Source: JAHEME01 sp034435035
GTDB taxonomy: Bacteria; Chloroflexota; Anaerolineae; Aggregatilineales; UBA3940
Length of the DNA: 64,000 nucleotides
Direction of reading: 5' to 3'
Assembly: GCA_034435035.1 (NCBI GenBank)
Contig: DAOTXW010000025.1
Span: 1 to 64,000 of the forward strand
The notes under the pieces are model-generated. The model searched no databases, was not told the DNA's origin, and was given only the letters and a program-made list of their open reading frames with translations. Below are positions 50,809 through 59,408 of this stretch, piece by piece. Position 1 is the stretch's first letter; each line of letters begins with the position of its first letter. The position numbers and the translations under genes were made by a program.

Positions 50809-51306
50809 ATGACAGCCATCTACGACTTCCAGCGGCAGATGCGGCAGGGTGGCGAGGGCGAGGCGTTCCTCGACGCCTTCTTCACAGGTAAGGGCTACGC
50901 CATCGCGGCAGCCAGCCCGGAGCAGCAGCGCCAGGGCATCGACCGCATCTTCACCAGCCCCGGCACGGGCCGGGTTTCGCTGGTGGAGTACAAGACCGAT
51001 CACGCCGCCGCCCGCACCGGCAACGCTTTCATCGAGACGATCTCGGTGGATGCCGCGGGCAAGATGGGCTGGGCGCTGACCTCGCAGGCGGAGATCCTCG
51101 TCTACTACATCCCGCCGGCGGGCACGATCACGGTGGTGCCCTTCATGGCCCTGCACTGGGAGATGCCGCGCTGGCTGCGCGACTATCCGCCGCGGCAGGC
51201 CCGGAACGCCCACTACGCCACGCACGGGATCATCATCCCACTGGCCGAACTGGAGCGCCACGCCCTGCGCGTCTACCGCGTTCAGGCGGAGGGCGGCAGC
51301 GCGTAA
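50809..51306 (+). CDS. Small PD-(D/E)XK nuclease-like protein
   Basis: 165 residues with the nuclease core in order: Glu18 in GEGEAFLDAFF, Asp45 in RQGIDRIF, and Glu60-Tyr-Lys62 in VSLVEYKTDHAA, followed by a helix with ETIS. This is the E..D..ExK pattern of restriction-endonuclease-like folds such as Holliday resolvases or stand-alone nucleases. No methylase or DNA-binding subunit is adjacent. It is a lone gene divergent from a WD40 lipoprotein gene. Whether it cuts DNA or has a repair role is not known. Confidence 0.78.
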   Translation: MTAIYDFQRQMRQGGEGEAFLDAFFTGKGYAIAAASPEQQRQGIDRIFTSPGTGRVSLVEYKTDHAAARTGNAFIETISVDAAGKMGWALTSQAEILVYYIPPAGTITVVPFMALHWEMPRWLRDYPPRQARNAHYATHGIIIPLAELERHALRVYRVQAEGGSA

Positions 51307-51412
51307 ATCTCGCCGCAGCACCCCCCCCGGCCTGAAGCCGGAATCCACCCCGCGGGCCGCTGCGCGCTATACTCTCTACCTGATCGATTCGCCGCCCAAC
51401 TGGAGCAGTTCC

Positions 51413-52414
51413 ATGCGTGCCTTCCGGCTTTCCCGGCCTACCCCGCTGGAGTCCTTCGCCCTGTCGGACGTTCCCGACCCGGCCCCCGGCCCCGGTCAGG
51501 CGCTGATCCGCCTGCACGCTGCCGCCCTCAATCACCGCGACCTGCACTTCATCGACGCCCCGGTCGATCACCCGGTGATCGTTGGCTCGGACGGCGCGGG
51601 CGTGGTCGAGGCGGTCGGCGCGGGCGTCACGGCCCACGCCCCCGGCGACGCGGTCGTCATCCACCCGTCAATGGACTGGGGCGGTTCGGACGAGACCTTT
51701 GCCGAGGGCTTCGAGATCCTGGGCGATCCGCATGACGGCACGCTGGCCGAACGCATCGCCGTGCCCGCTGCCAACGTCTTCCCGCGCCCGGCGCACCTGA
51801 CGTGGGAGCAGGCCGCCGCGCTGCCGCTGGCCGGCCTGACGGCCTACCGGGCGCTGTTCAGCCGGGGCCGGCTCCAGCCCGGCGAGCGCGTGCTGATTCA
51901 CGGCATCGGCGGCGGGGTGGCGCTGTTCGCCCTGCAGTTCGCCGCCGCCCGCGGGGCGCAGGTGATGGTCACTTCCACCAGCGACGCCAAGCTGGCCCGC
52001 GCCCGCGACCTGGGCGCGGCGGCGGGCGTCAATTCCCGCCACGCCGACTGGGTGGCCGCAGCCCGCGAGTGGAGCGAAGGCCGCGGCGTCGATCTGGTCG
52101 TCGAGAGCATCGGCGGGGAGTACTTCAGCCGCAGCCTGGAGGCGCTGCGCCGCGGCGGGCGGCTGGTCAGCTTCGGGCGATCGGCCCGCCAGCCCGGCAC
52201 GGTGGACATCGGCACGCTGTTCTGGCACGAGCTGACGATCCTCGGCTCGATGATGGGCAGCCCGCGCGACTTCGCCGCCATGCTGGCCCTGGTGGAGGAG
52301 GCGCGGCTGGCCCCGGTGATCGACTCGGTGTACCCGCTGGAGGACGTGCGCGGCGCGTTCGCCCGGCTGAAGGATCAGACGCAGTTCGGCAAGATCGTGC
52401 TGCGCTGCGCCTGA
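51413..52414 (+). CDS. MDR-family (quinone oxidoreductase-like) dehydrogenase
   Basis: 333 residues. The N-terminal GroES-like domain (GQALIRLHAAALNHRDLHFI ... VGSDGAGVVEAVGAGV) lacks the GHE zinc motif, and the cysteines of the structural zinc are missing. The Rossmann domain has VLIHGIGGGVALFALQFA and ends with VYPLEDVRGAFARL...GKIVLR. This fits NADPH-dependent quinone or enoyl reductases. TATACT at 51368-51373 and GGAG before the ATG. Substrate unknown. Confidence 0.93.
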   Translation: MRAFRLSRPTPLESFALSDVPDPAPGPGQALIRLHAAALNHRDLHFIDAPVDHPVIVGSDGAGVVEAVGAGVTAHAPGDAVVIHPSMDWGGSDETFAEGFEILGDPHDGTLAERIAVPAANVFPRPAHLTWEQAAALPLAGLTAYRALFSRGRLQPGERVLIHGIGGGVALFALQFAAARGAQVMVTSTSDAKLARARDLGAAAGVNSRHADWVAAAREWSEGRGVDLVVESIGGEYFSRSLEALRRGGRLVSFGRSARQPGTVDIGTLFWHELTILGSMMGSPRDFAAMLALVEEARLAPVIDSVYPLEDVRGAFARLKDQTQFGKIVLRCA

Positions 52415-52487
52415 GCGGCGCGGGGCTTCTGCCCCTGCCTGATTCCGACCCTCTGCCATCTGGTGTTACCTGTGAGGAGACTGCCTG

Positions 52488-53435
52488 ATGACCCAGACTG
52501 ACGCCGTCCCCGCCGCGGCTGCTCCCCGCCGCCTCTGGCTGCTGATCGCGCTGGCGGCGCTGATCGCAGTCGGCGCCCTGGCCGCGCTGATCGCCACCGG
52601 CGCCCTGCCTCTGACGGGCCCGCGCGGGCGCATCCTGTTCCAGTCCGACCGCGACGGCAACCTGGACATCTATTCGATGCGGGCCGACGGCTCTGACCTG
52701 CAGCGGCTGACCGACGACCCCGCCCCCGACTCCAACCCGGACTGGTCGCCGGATGGGACGCGCATCGCCTTCACCGCCGAGCGCGACGGCGACGCCGAGA
52801 TCTACCTGATGAACGCCGACGGAAGCGGGCAGAGCCGCCTGGCGGTATCCCCGGAAGATGACCGCCTGCCGCGCTGGTCGCCGGACGGGGCGCGCATCCT
52901 GTTCTACACCCGCCGCGACGGCTCGCCGGAAGTCTACGCCATGAACGCGCTGGACGGCGGCAACCCGACCAACCTGAGCCGCAGCCCCGCCTCGGATGCC
53001 ATCGCCGCCTGGTCGCCGGACGGGACGCGCATCGCCTTCTCGTCCGACCGCGAGGGGTCGTTCGACCTGTATGTGATGGATGCGGACGGCGGGAATGTCC
53101 ACCGGCTGACTTCGCACCCCGGCAGCGAACTGGGGCCGCTGTGGTCGCCAGATGGGACGCAGCTGCTGTTCGTCTCCGACCGCGAGGGCGACCTGGAGAT
53201 CTACCTCCTCGACGTGCCGGCGGGCGCGCCGGACGCCGAGCCGGAGCCGATCCGGCTGACCGACAACCCGGCCGCCGACACCACGCCGACCTGGTCGCCG
53301 GACGGGCGGCGCATCGCCTTCGCCAGCGACCGCGATGGCAACTGGGAGATCTATGTGATGGACGCGGACGGCGGGAACATCACCCGGCTGACCGACGACC
53401 CGGCGGAGGATCGCTTCCCCGTGTGGGGGCCATAG
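52488..53435 (+). CDS. Membrane-anchored TolB-like beta-propeller
   Basis: 315 residues. One N-terminal membrane helix (LWLLIALAALIAVGALAALIA) is followed by six PD40 blades, each with the DRDG--DIY-M-ADG / WSPDGTRIAF pattern (for example RILFQSDRDGNLDIYSMRADG). The blades are very regular, which suggests recent duplication or strong constraint. GAGGAGA precedes the ATG. Likely an extracytoplasmic binding platform; it has no Pal/Tol partner here. Confidence 0.9.
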   Translation: MTQTDAVPAAAAPRRLWLLIALAALIAVGALAALIATGALPLTGPRGRILFQSDRDGNLDIYSMRADGSDLQRLTDDPAPDSNPDWSPDGTRIAFTAERDGDAEIYLMNADGSGQSRLAVSPEDDRLPRWSPDGARILFYTRRDGSPEVYAMNALDGGNPTNLSRSPASDAIAAWSPDGTRIAFSSDREGSFDLYVMDADGGNVHRLTSHPGSELGPLWSPDGTQLLFVSDREGDLEIYLLDVPAGAPDAEPEPIRLTDNPAADTTPTWSPDGRRIAFASDRDGNWEIYVMDADGGNITRLTDDPAEDRFPVWGP

Positions 53436-53479
53436 CCGGGGTGACGACGGCGGGAACGGCGCTGGCCACAGAAGGAGGT

Positions 53480-53526
53480 CGCCGGGGCAGAGCCCGACCT
53501 GCCGTTCTCTGCGCTCTCTGCGACCT
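53480..53526. repeat. Imperfect inverted repeat between convergent genes
   Basis: GGAGGTCGC (about 53475-53483) and GCGACCTCC (about 53519-53527), with CAGAG/CTCTG inside. A possible bidirectional terminator without U-run; coordinates are approximate. Confidence 0.45.
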
Positions 53527-53560
53527 CCAGGGTCAGCCGTTCAGCGGCGTGGAAATGCGA

Positions 53561-54703
53561 TCAGGCGGGGGCCAGCGGCAGGGTGAAGGCCATCCGGGTG
53601 CCGACCCCGCCCTCGCCCGCCTCAGCGCGGATGTCGCCGCCGTGCGCCTGCACCGCCGACCGGCAGAAGGCCAGCCCCAGCCCGAAGCCGGTCGATCGGC
53701 GCCCGGCTTCCGTCTGCACGAAGCGGTCGAAGACGCGCTCGCGCTGCTCCGGCGGGATGCCGGGGCCGGTGTCGGTGACCGTGACCTCGAGGACGGCGTC
53801 CTTCACCTGCGCGGCGACGGTGACGCGCCCGCCGGTCGGGGTGAAGCGCACCGCGTTATCGATCAGGTTCATCAGCACGCGCTCGATGCGCCGGGCGTCG
53901 GCGGGCACGCGCGGCAGCGGATCGGCGGGCAGCGCGGCCGTGAGCGTCACCCGGCCGGTCATCGTCATCGGCTGGCTGTCGGCCACGGCGCGGGTGATCA
54001 GCTCGCCCAGATCGACCGGGCTGTAGTCCAGCTCCGCCTCGCCGCTTTCCAGCCGGCCCACGTCCAGCAGCGCCTCCACCAGGTTGACCATGCGCGTCAC
54101 CCCGCCCTGCGCCATCGTCACGAAGCGGCCGATGTCGCTGAGTGGATCGTAGCCCGGCTCCATCTCGATCATCGACAGGGCGGTCATGGCCAGCTGCAGC
54201 GGGTTGCGCAGATCGTGGATGATGAAGCGCAGGGTCTCCTGCCGCAGCTGGAGCACCTCGGCCATGCGTTCATGCTCGCTGGCCAGCGTGCTGAAGCGCT
54301 GCTGCAGGTCGCGCTCCCAGACCGCGGCCAGGATGCGGCTCTCGTCGGCGGTCAGCAGATGGGTGATCAGCGTCTGCATCACCACCTGGCGGAACTGCTC
54401 ATCGCCGCGCAGCAGGCTCCAGAAGTCGGCCCGCGGGATCGCCAGCAGCTCGGTGGGCTTGGCGGCCATCGCGGTGGCGGTGCGGGGCGCATCAGAGATC
54501 AGCGCGATCTCGCCGATCAGGTCGCCCGGGCCGCGGTAGGACAGCGCCAGCGGGTCGCCGCCGGGCGTCTGGCGGGTGATCGCGACCTCGCCGGCGCGGA
54601 TGATGTACAGGGCATCCCCGGGGTCGCCTTCGCGGAAGACCGGCTCGCCGGCCTGCACGTAGCGCGGGGTGGTGTAGCGTTCCCAGTCCGGGTTGAGAGT
54701 CAT
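53561..54703 (-). CDS. Histidine kinase with cyclic nucleotide-binding domain
   Basis: 380 residues, soluble. Residues 10-115 are a cNMP-binding domain: the phosphate-binding cassette GEIALISDAPRTATAMA has Glu65, Arg74, Thr75, Ala76, the residues expected for cAMP/cGMP binding. Then come a helix (about 125-155), the H box FIIHDLRNPLQL (His163), the N box RVLMNLIDNAVRF, G1 DTGPGIPPE and G2 STGFGLGLAFC. An AGGAGG site supports the ATG at 54703. It would couple a cyclic nucleotide signal to a phosphorelay; the partner regulator is not adjacent. Confidence 0.94.
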   Translation of the reverse strand: MTLNPDWERYTTPRYVQAGEPVFREGDPGDALYIIRAGEVAITRQTPGGDPLALSYRGPGDLIGEIALISDAPRTATAMAAKPTELLAIPRADFWSLLRGDEQFRQVVMQTLITHLLTADESRILAAVWERDLQQRFSTLASEHERMAEVLQLRQETLRFIIHDLRNPLQLAMTALSMIEMEPGYDPLSDIGRFVTMAQGGVTRMVNLVEALLDVGRLESGEAELDYSPVDLGELITRAVADSQPMTMTGRVTLTAALPADPLPRVPADARRIERVLMNLIDNAVRFTPTGGRVTVAAQVKDAVLEVTVTDTGPGIPPEQRERVFDRFVQTEAGRRSTGFGLGLAFCRSAVQAHGGDIRAEAGEGGVGTRMAFTLPLAPA

Positions 54704-55146
54704 GGCAGCCTCCTTCTGGCAGATGTTGACCCGCAGCACCACCGGTTCAGCCGCCGGCTCTGCCCGGAGCCCGGCAGACGCGCCCGCCCGTGCAGCGCCA
54801 GCAGCCCGATGGACAGCTCGCTGACGCGCTAGAAGCGGGCCGCCGGCCCGGTGACCGCGGCGCAGCAGACCCACAGGATCCCCGATGGTGGCGTTGATGA
54901 ACATGAAGGCAGCCGGCACCCCCCGGCGGTAGCGGTGCGCCCTGACGGCGGCGGCGTCCCATCGGTCTGCCCTCCAGCGGCGGCGGATGTGGCGACTATT
55001 ATAGTCTTACGGGATGGCAAAAGGGCAACCGGCGCGCGCCGCGCGGGAGGGGCAGCGCCTCAGTCAGAGGGCCGGCGGTCAGCCCGGCGGCGCGGCGGCC
55101 AGAATACAGTCAGTGTGCGCTGGCGCGCAGCACAGGCGGTCTGCCG
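54704..55146 (-). other. Long 5' region of the cNMP kinase
   Basis: About 440 nt without a credible gene. The minus strand has TATAAT near 55005-55000 about 290 nt before the kinase start, and the frame of the kinase is open for about 70 codons upstream but without resemblance to known domains. The leader could contain a regulatory RNA, but I see no diagnostic motif or strong terminator. Confidence 0.4.
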
Positions 55147-55551
55147 TCAGAACGGGAAGCGGGGCCAGCGGGCCAGCGCCGCCGCCAGGATCGCGGCGTT
55201 GATGAGCAGCGCCACGGCCCCCTGAGCGTCCAGCCGGCGCAGGCTGCCATCCCAGAAAAGGAGGAACAGCAGGCAGGAGATCGCCGCCGCCCCTATGACG
55301 GCGGCCCGCCACCACGGCTGGCGGGCCAGCAGCGCCACGCCGCCGCTGAGGAAAGCCGCCGCCGCCAGCACGCAGACGGCGGCAGCAAGCGACCGGGCCG
55401 CCTCGCTGCCAAGCAGCCGGGAGAAGGCCCACGCGCCATCCGGCCAGGTCAGCCCCGGCGTCAGTTCGAACAGGCGGCGGCTCTGCCCGAAGTACAGCAG
55501 ATGCACCAGCCCGTGCAGGATGAGGAAGAGGCCGGAGATGGCGGTCAGCAT
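55147..55551 (-). CDS. Small integral membrane protein, four helices
   Basis: 134 residues with four hydrophobic segments (LTAISGLFLILHGLVHLLYFG, ARSLAAAVCVLAAAAFLSGGV, AAVIGAAAISCLLFLLFWDG, AVALLINAAILAAALA). His residues in the first helix (LHGLVHLLYFGQSR) are notable and recur in some small membrane proteins, possibly for a ligand or cofactor. It lies 33 nt after the gene at 55585 and is probably co-transcribed. No family recognised. Confidence 0.7.
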   Translation of the reverse strand: MLTAISGLFLILHGLVHLLYFGQSRRLFELTPGLTWPDGAWAFSRLLGSEAARSLAAAVCVLAAAAFLSGGVALLARQPWWRAAVIGAAAISCLLFLLFWDGSLRRLDAQGAVALLINAAILAAALARWPRFPF

Positions 55552-55584
55552 GATCAGGGGTACCTTTCTCCCGGCCGGGCGGCT

Positions 55585-56217
55585 TTACCCGGCGGAGGCA
55601 CGATCCGCCCGGCGCAGCCGGACGATGACCCAGCCCGCCGCCAGCAGGGTGGTGGCCAGCAGGGCATAGAAGGACGCCTGGATCGCCAGCGAGGGCGAGG
55701 CGCCGATCGGGTTGCGGGGGTGCAGCACCAGCGGCGCGCTGGCCGTGGCCCACACCAGGAAGGTCGCCAGCGCGGCCCGCAGGAGGCCGTCCAGCCGGCG
55801 GCCCGCCTCGGAGGCCGGCAGCCAGGCCGCCAGCACCTGCACGATGGCCGCCACCGCCAGCGTCCGCAGCCCGGCGGCCATACGCGGCTCATCCAGCCCC
55901 AGCCCACCCCAGTTGATCTGCGCCGCGATCAGGCTGGTGGCGATCCCGCCGAAATAGAAGGTCAGCGCCACCGCGCCCACAGTCCGCGCCCAGCCCGCCG
56001 CGCCCTCGCGCCCGCTGAAGGCTGCCGCCAGCCCCAGCAGGCCCGCGCCGATCAGTCCGATGGCCCCGGTCTGGATCAGCGCGGCATGGATGAACACGAT
56101 GCGGAGGCCGTCGCCCAGCGTGCGCTCGCCGGGGATGATGAGCACCAGCACGGCAGCCACGGTCAGCAGGCCGCCCAGCACGGCAAAGGTCAGGCGGTGA
56201 TGGTTCAGGAAGGACAT
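55585..56217 (-). CDS. Integral membrane protein, six helices
   Basis: 210 residues with about six helices. The third segment region IVFIHAALIQTGAIGLIGAGLLGLAA faintly resembles the heme-handling loop of CcmC-like cytochrome c assembly proteins (I-YIHVP-AW), but the tryptophans are missing, so I do not assign it. TATAAT at 56250-56245, then the ATG at 56217. Possibly in one operon with the gene at 55147. Confidence 0.65.
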   Translation of the reverse strand: MSFLNHHRLTFAVLGGLLTVAAVLVLIIPGERTLGDGLRIVFIHAALIQTGAIGLIGAGLLGLAAAFSGREGAAGWARTVGAVALTFYFGGIATSLIAAQINWGGLGLDEPRMAAGLRTLAVAAIVQVLAAWLPASEAGRRLDGLLRAALATFLVWATASAPLVLHPRNPIGASPSLAIQASFYALLATTLLAAGWVIVRLRRADRASAG

Positions 56218-56374
56218 GGCAGTTCCAATGGGTCAGATGCAGCTATTATAGAGGCCAGCGGCGCGTCTGCCCAGCGGCCGCCCCCGCCGCGGAGAGGCGC
56301 CGGGGCGCCCTGCCTCCATGCAACGCCAGCCATGAAAATGCTATGAAATTCGTCCCTGCGGCGCCGCGAACTCA

Positions 56375-56403
56375 TTGACTCGCCCGCCAATCAGGCGCAT
56401 ACG
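56375..56403 (+). promoter_or_regulatory. Promoter of beta-helix gene 1
   Basis: TTGACT (56375-56380), 17 nt, CATACG (56398-56403). The ATG lies about 200 nt downstream. Confidence 0.6.
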
Positions 56404-56607
56404 GCAAGGGAAGCAGAATCAGGTACTCTGGCGCAGCCGCTTCGGGCGGCTCCCCCTCATGCCCGCGCTGTTCCCTACTATGCGCACCGCGCCTCTTTTG
56501 CCGCTCGCCGGGGCGGTGAAGGAGGCGCAGGGACTCCTTCAGACACCACGCTCCAGACAGATCACGAACCTGCCGACCCTGCTCAACTCATGTTCCAGGA
56601 GGGAACC
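56404..56607 (+). other. Structured 5' leader of beta-helix gene 1
   Basis: A 200-nt leader with two clear hairpins: AGCCGC-TTCGG-GCGGCT (about 56431-56447) and TGAAGGAG / CTCCTTCA (56517-56524 with 56534-56541). No U-run follows either. No ORF. A regulatory or stabilising role is possible but not shown. Confidence 0.45.
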
Positions 56608-57798
56608 ATGAAACTGTGCCTCAAGCAGCTGCTGGCGGCGACGCTGATCGCTGTCGTCTCGCTGGCCTTCATCCCGGCTCTGGCGCTGGCCGCCGCCCCC
56701 GTCTTTGTGGACGACAACGCCACGGAGTGCCCCACTGCCACCTACACCGACATCCAGGCCGCCATCGACAGCGAGCCGGATGGCACGGTCATCATCATCT
56801 GCGGCGGCACCTATCCGGAGTTCGGGATGGACGCCCGCAGCAAGCTGACCCTCAGCGGCGGGGCCTTCGGCGACGTCTTCGTCAACCTGGGCAACACCCT
56901 GGGCGAAGGCGCGATCATCAGCGTCAGCAACTCGACGAACATCGTGATCGAAGGGCTGCACGTCAACGGGAACGACAACTTCGAGGTGGACGTCGCCGAC
57001 CGCTTCATCGGCGGCATCGGCTTCTGGGATTCATCGGGCGTCATCCGCAACAACGAGGTCTACGGCATCTGGCCGAACATGGCCAGCAGTGAGGGCGGCA
57101 GCGCGAACGGCGTCGGCATCTGGCTGCACGGCGTGACCATCGACGGGGTGTTCCCCAGGACGCTGGTCGAGGGCAACCACGTCTACGACTTCCAGAACAC
57201 CGGCATCGGCGCCCGGGAGGAGGCTAACGTCACCGTCGAGGGCAACCACATCGAGGGCGAGGACAGCGGCTGGGGCTTCTGGCAGACCGGCGTCAGCTTC
57301 AGCGCCGGCGCGCTGGGCGCGATCGTGGACAATGAAATCTACGATGTGGATGAGGGCAACGGCATCGACCTCAACCAGGTATCCGGGCTGAAGGTTGTCG
57401 ATAACGACATCGTGGGCGCAGATACCGGCATCTGGGTCTACGACCAGTGCGGCGACGGCACCACCCCGTCCGATGCTAACAAGATCACGGGCAACGACCT
57501 GTACGAGATCGAGAACACCGGCATCGGGCTGATGGCGGCCACCAACGCCGGCAGCGCCTGCGACCCCTCGGTCAGCGGCAACAAGATCCAGGGTAATTTC
57601 ATCGAAAGCGCGAGCCCGGGCAGCGGCACCGGCATCCTGATCCGCGCCGAGGATCAGGACGGATCGGGCACCGGCTTTGATGCTCCGCTGGCCGATGCCA
57701 ACAAGGTCAAGGGCAACTACATCGTGGGCTTCTGGAATCTGGTGGAGGACGCTGGCAGCAACACCAAGACCAGCGCCAATACCTATATCGTGCCGTAG
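56608..57798 (+). CDS. Secreted right-handed parallel beta-helix protein 1
   Basis: 396 residues. A signal peptide (MKLCLKQLLAATLIAVVSLAFIPALALAAAP) is followed by a repeat region with GGTYPEF, NSTNIVIEGLHVNGN, GVIRNNEVYG, LVEGNHVYDFQNTGIGAREEANVTVEGNHIEG and similar rungs typical of a pectate-lyase-like beta-helix. No catalytic Asp/Arg set of pectate lyases is evident. Four Cys (ECP, ICGG, QCG, ACDP) may form disulfides. AGGAGG precedes the ATG. A paralogue lies 265 nt downstream. Confidence 0.85.
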   Translation: MKLCLKQLLAATLIAVVSLAFIPALALAAAPVFVDDNATECPTATYTDIQAAIDSEPDGTVIIICGGTYPEFGMDARSKLTLSGGAFGDVFVNLGNTLGEGAIISVSNSTNIVIEGLHVNGNDNFEVDVADRFIGGIGFWDSSGVIRNNEVYGIWPNMASSEGGSANGVGIWLHGVTIDGVFPRTLVEGNHVYDFQNTGIGAREEANVTVEGNHIEGEDSGWGFWQTGVSFSAGALGAIVDNEIYDVDEGNGIDLNQVSGLKVVDNDIVGADTGIWVYDQCGDGTTPSDANKITGNDLYEIENTGIGLMAATNAGSACDPSVSGNKIQGNFIESASPGSGTGILIRAEDQDGSGTGFDAPLADANKVKGNYIVGFWNLVEDAGSNTKTSANTYIVP

Positions 57799-57823
57799 CC
57801 GAAAGGCCGCGGCTGCCGTGAGC

Positions 57824-57851
57824 GCGGGGGCGGAGCGGACTCCGCCCCCGC
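57824..57851 (+). terminator. Strong hairpin after beta-helix gene 1
   Basis: Perfect 12-bp stem GCGGGGGCGGAG / CTCCGCCCCCGC with tetraloop CGGA. No U-run. Confidence 0.6.
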
Positions 57852-57910
57852 CGCCAACCGCAGCCCCCTGTGAGGCAGCAGCCTTTCCCGCCCCCGCGGC
57901 GCTGTCCGGG

Positions 57911-57939
57911 TTGACACTCTCGTGAAAACCTCTTATATT
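57911..57939 (+). promoter_or_regulatory. Promoter of beta-helix gene 2
   Basis: TTGACA (57911-57916), 17 nt, TATATT (57934-57939). Confidence 0.8.
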
Positions 57940-58062
57940 GGTGATATTCTTCACAAACTGGCCTGACGGCGTGGGCGACATCCCTCCCATACAGCACCCT
58001 CCCCGACCCGCCGCCACCTGCTGAGTCCCTTAGGCTGTTCCACTGTGCTCCGGGAGGACACC

Positions 58063-59247
58063 ATGAAGCTGCATCTCCGGATTCTCATCCTGGCGACGCT
58101 GATCGCCCTGGTCCCGCTGGCCTTCCCGCCCCCGGCGGCGCTGGCCGCTGACCCCATCTTTGTGGACGACGACGGCGCCGAGTGCCCCTTCGCCGCTTAC
58201 GACGACATCCAGAATGCCATCTACAACGAGCCGGACGGCGCCGTCATCCTGGTCTGCGGCGGCACCTACCCGGAGTTCAGCGTGGACAACCGCCGGAATC
58301 TGGTGATCGCCGGCGGCGGGGCTGGCACCGCGTTCGTCAGGCCGAGCACCACGCGGGGCGACGGGGCGATCGTCAGCGTCAACAATTCGCAGAACATCGT
58401 CATCGAGGCCCTGTATGTCTACGGCGACAACCGCTTCGAGATCGACGACGACAACACCGTCTTCGACGGCATCGCCTTCTGGAACTCCTCCGGCACCATC
58501 CGCTACAACATCGTTGAGCAGATCCAGCCCAATGGAAGCAGCGACGCCAACCTGAACACGGTCTGGGGCACGGCCATCCGGGCGGAAGGCGACTCCGGGA
58601 GCTACCCCAGGGTGGTGATCGAATTCAACCTGCTGGGCGCTTTCCACCGCACGGGCATTGCGGCCTACCAGGACGTGAGCGCCACGATCAGCGGCAATGA
58701 CATCTGGGGAGAGAGAGACACTTACCCCTACTACCAGGTCGGCATCCGGGCGCGGCACGGCGCCCAGGGGTCGATCCAGGACAACGAAATCAATTTTGTA
58801 AACAATGGCGGCCCTGCCATCAGCCTGTATGAAGTCTCCGGGTTCAAGGTCACCGGCAACCTGGTTCAGCACGCGACGATCGGCATCCAGATCGCCAGCG
58901 GCTGCTCAGTGGTGGGCGCCGCCGGGGGCAACAAGATCTCCGAAAACCGGCTGACGGGCATCACCGACACCGGCATCAACCTGGCGGCGGAAGCGGACGC
59001 GTCAAGCGCCTGCGACCCGTCGGTCAGCAACAACAAGATTCAGAAGAACGTCATCGATACCGATCTGCCCGACCTGACCGGGGTGGCGATCCGGGCCACC
59101 GACACGGACGGCATCGGCGTCGGCTACACGCCGGTGGCCGAGGGCAACCAGGTCAAGGGCAACACCTTCTACGACTTCTTCAACGGAGTGATCGATTCCG
59201 GGAACCTGACCAAGGTCTCCGGGAACCTGCTGCTGCCGGGGCCGTAG
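58063..59247 (+). CDS. Secreted right-handed parallel beta-helix protein 2
   Basis: 394 residues, paralogous to the gene at 56608 over its whole length (shared FVDD-A-ECP opening, GGTYPEF, ACDPSVS-NKIQ and the final QVKGN-Y rungs). The signal peptide is MKLHLRILILATLIALVPLAFPPPAALAADP. CCGGGAGGACACC precedes the ATG. The central rungs (FEIDDDNTVFDGIAFWNSSGTIRYN) differ most from copy 1, so ligands may differ. No enzyme motif found. Confidence 0.86.
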   Translation: MKLHLRILILATLIALVPLAFPPPAALAADPIFVDDDGAECPFAAYDDIQNAIYNEPDGAVILVCGGTYPEFSVDNRRNLVIAGGGAGTAFVRPSTTRGDGAIVSVNNSQNIVIEALYVYGDNRFEIDDDNTVFDGIAFWNSSGTIRYNIVEQIQPNGSSDANLNTVWGTAIRAEGDSGSYPRVVIEFNLLGAFHRTGIAAYQDVSATISGNDIWGERDTYPYYQVGIRARHGAQGSIQDNEINFVNNGGPAISLYEVSGFKVTGNLVQHATIGIQIASGCSVVGAAGGNKISENRLTGITDTGINLAAEADASSACDPSVSNNKIQKNVIDTDLPDLTGVAIRATDTDGIGVGYTPVAEGNQVKGNTFYDFFNGVIDSGNLTKVSGNLLLPGP

Positions 59248-59293
59248 GGCAGACGACCTGTCTCCCACGGGGGCGCGACGGCGCCCCCGCTGC

Positions 59294-59326
59294 CCGCCGG
59301 GGGAACCCCTCCCCCGGCGGTTTTTT
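59294..59326 (+). terminator. Intrinsic terminator
   Basis: Perfect 10-bp stem CCGCCGGGGG / CCCCCGGCGG, loop AACCCCT, then TTTTTT. Confidence 0.93.
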
Positions 59327-59330
59327 CCCC

Positions 59331-59358
59331 CTGACGCGCCGCGAATCGGGTGTACAAT
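59331..59358 (+). promoter_or_regulatory. Promoter of gcvT
   Basis: CTGACG (59331-59336), 16 nt, TACAAT (59353-59358); starts just after the terminator. Confidence 0.6.
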
Positions 59359-59408
59359 TAGGGCGCAGGCTGTACCCATCGATGCCTTTCCACACCAGAG
59401 GACACGCC

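Noticed and set aside
55585..56217. CcmC-like cytochrome c assembly protein
   Set aside because: Only a faint IHAA pattern; the tryptophan-rich heme motif is missing.
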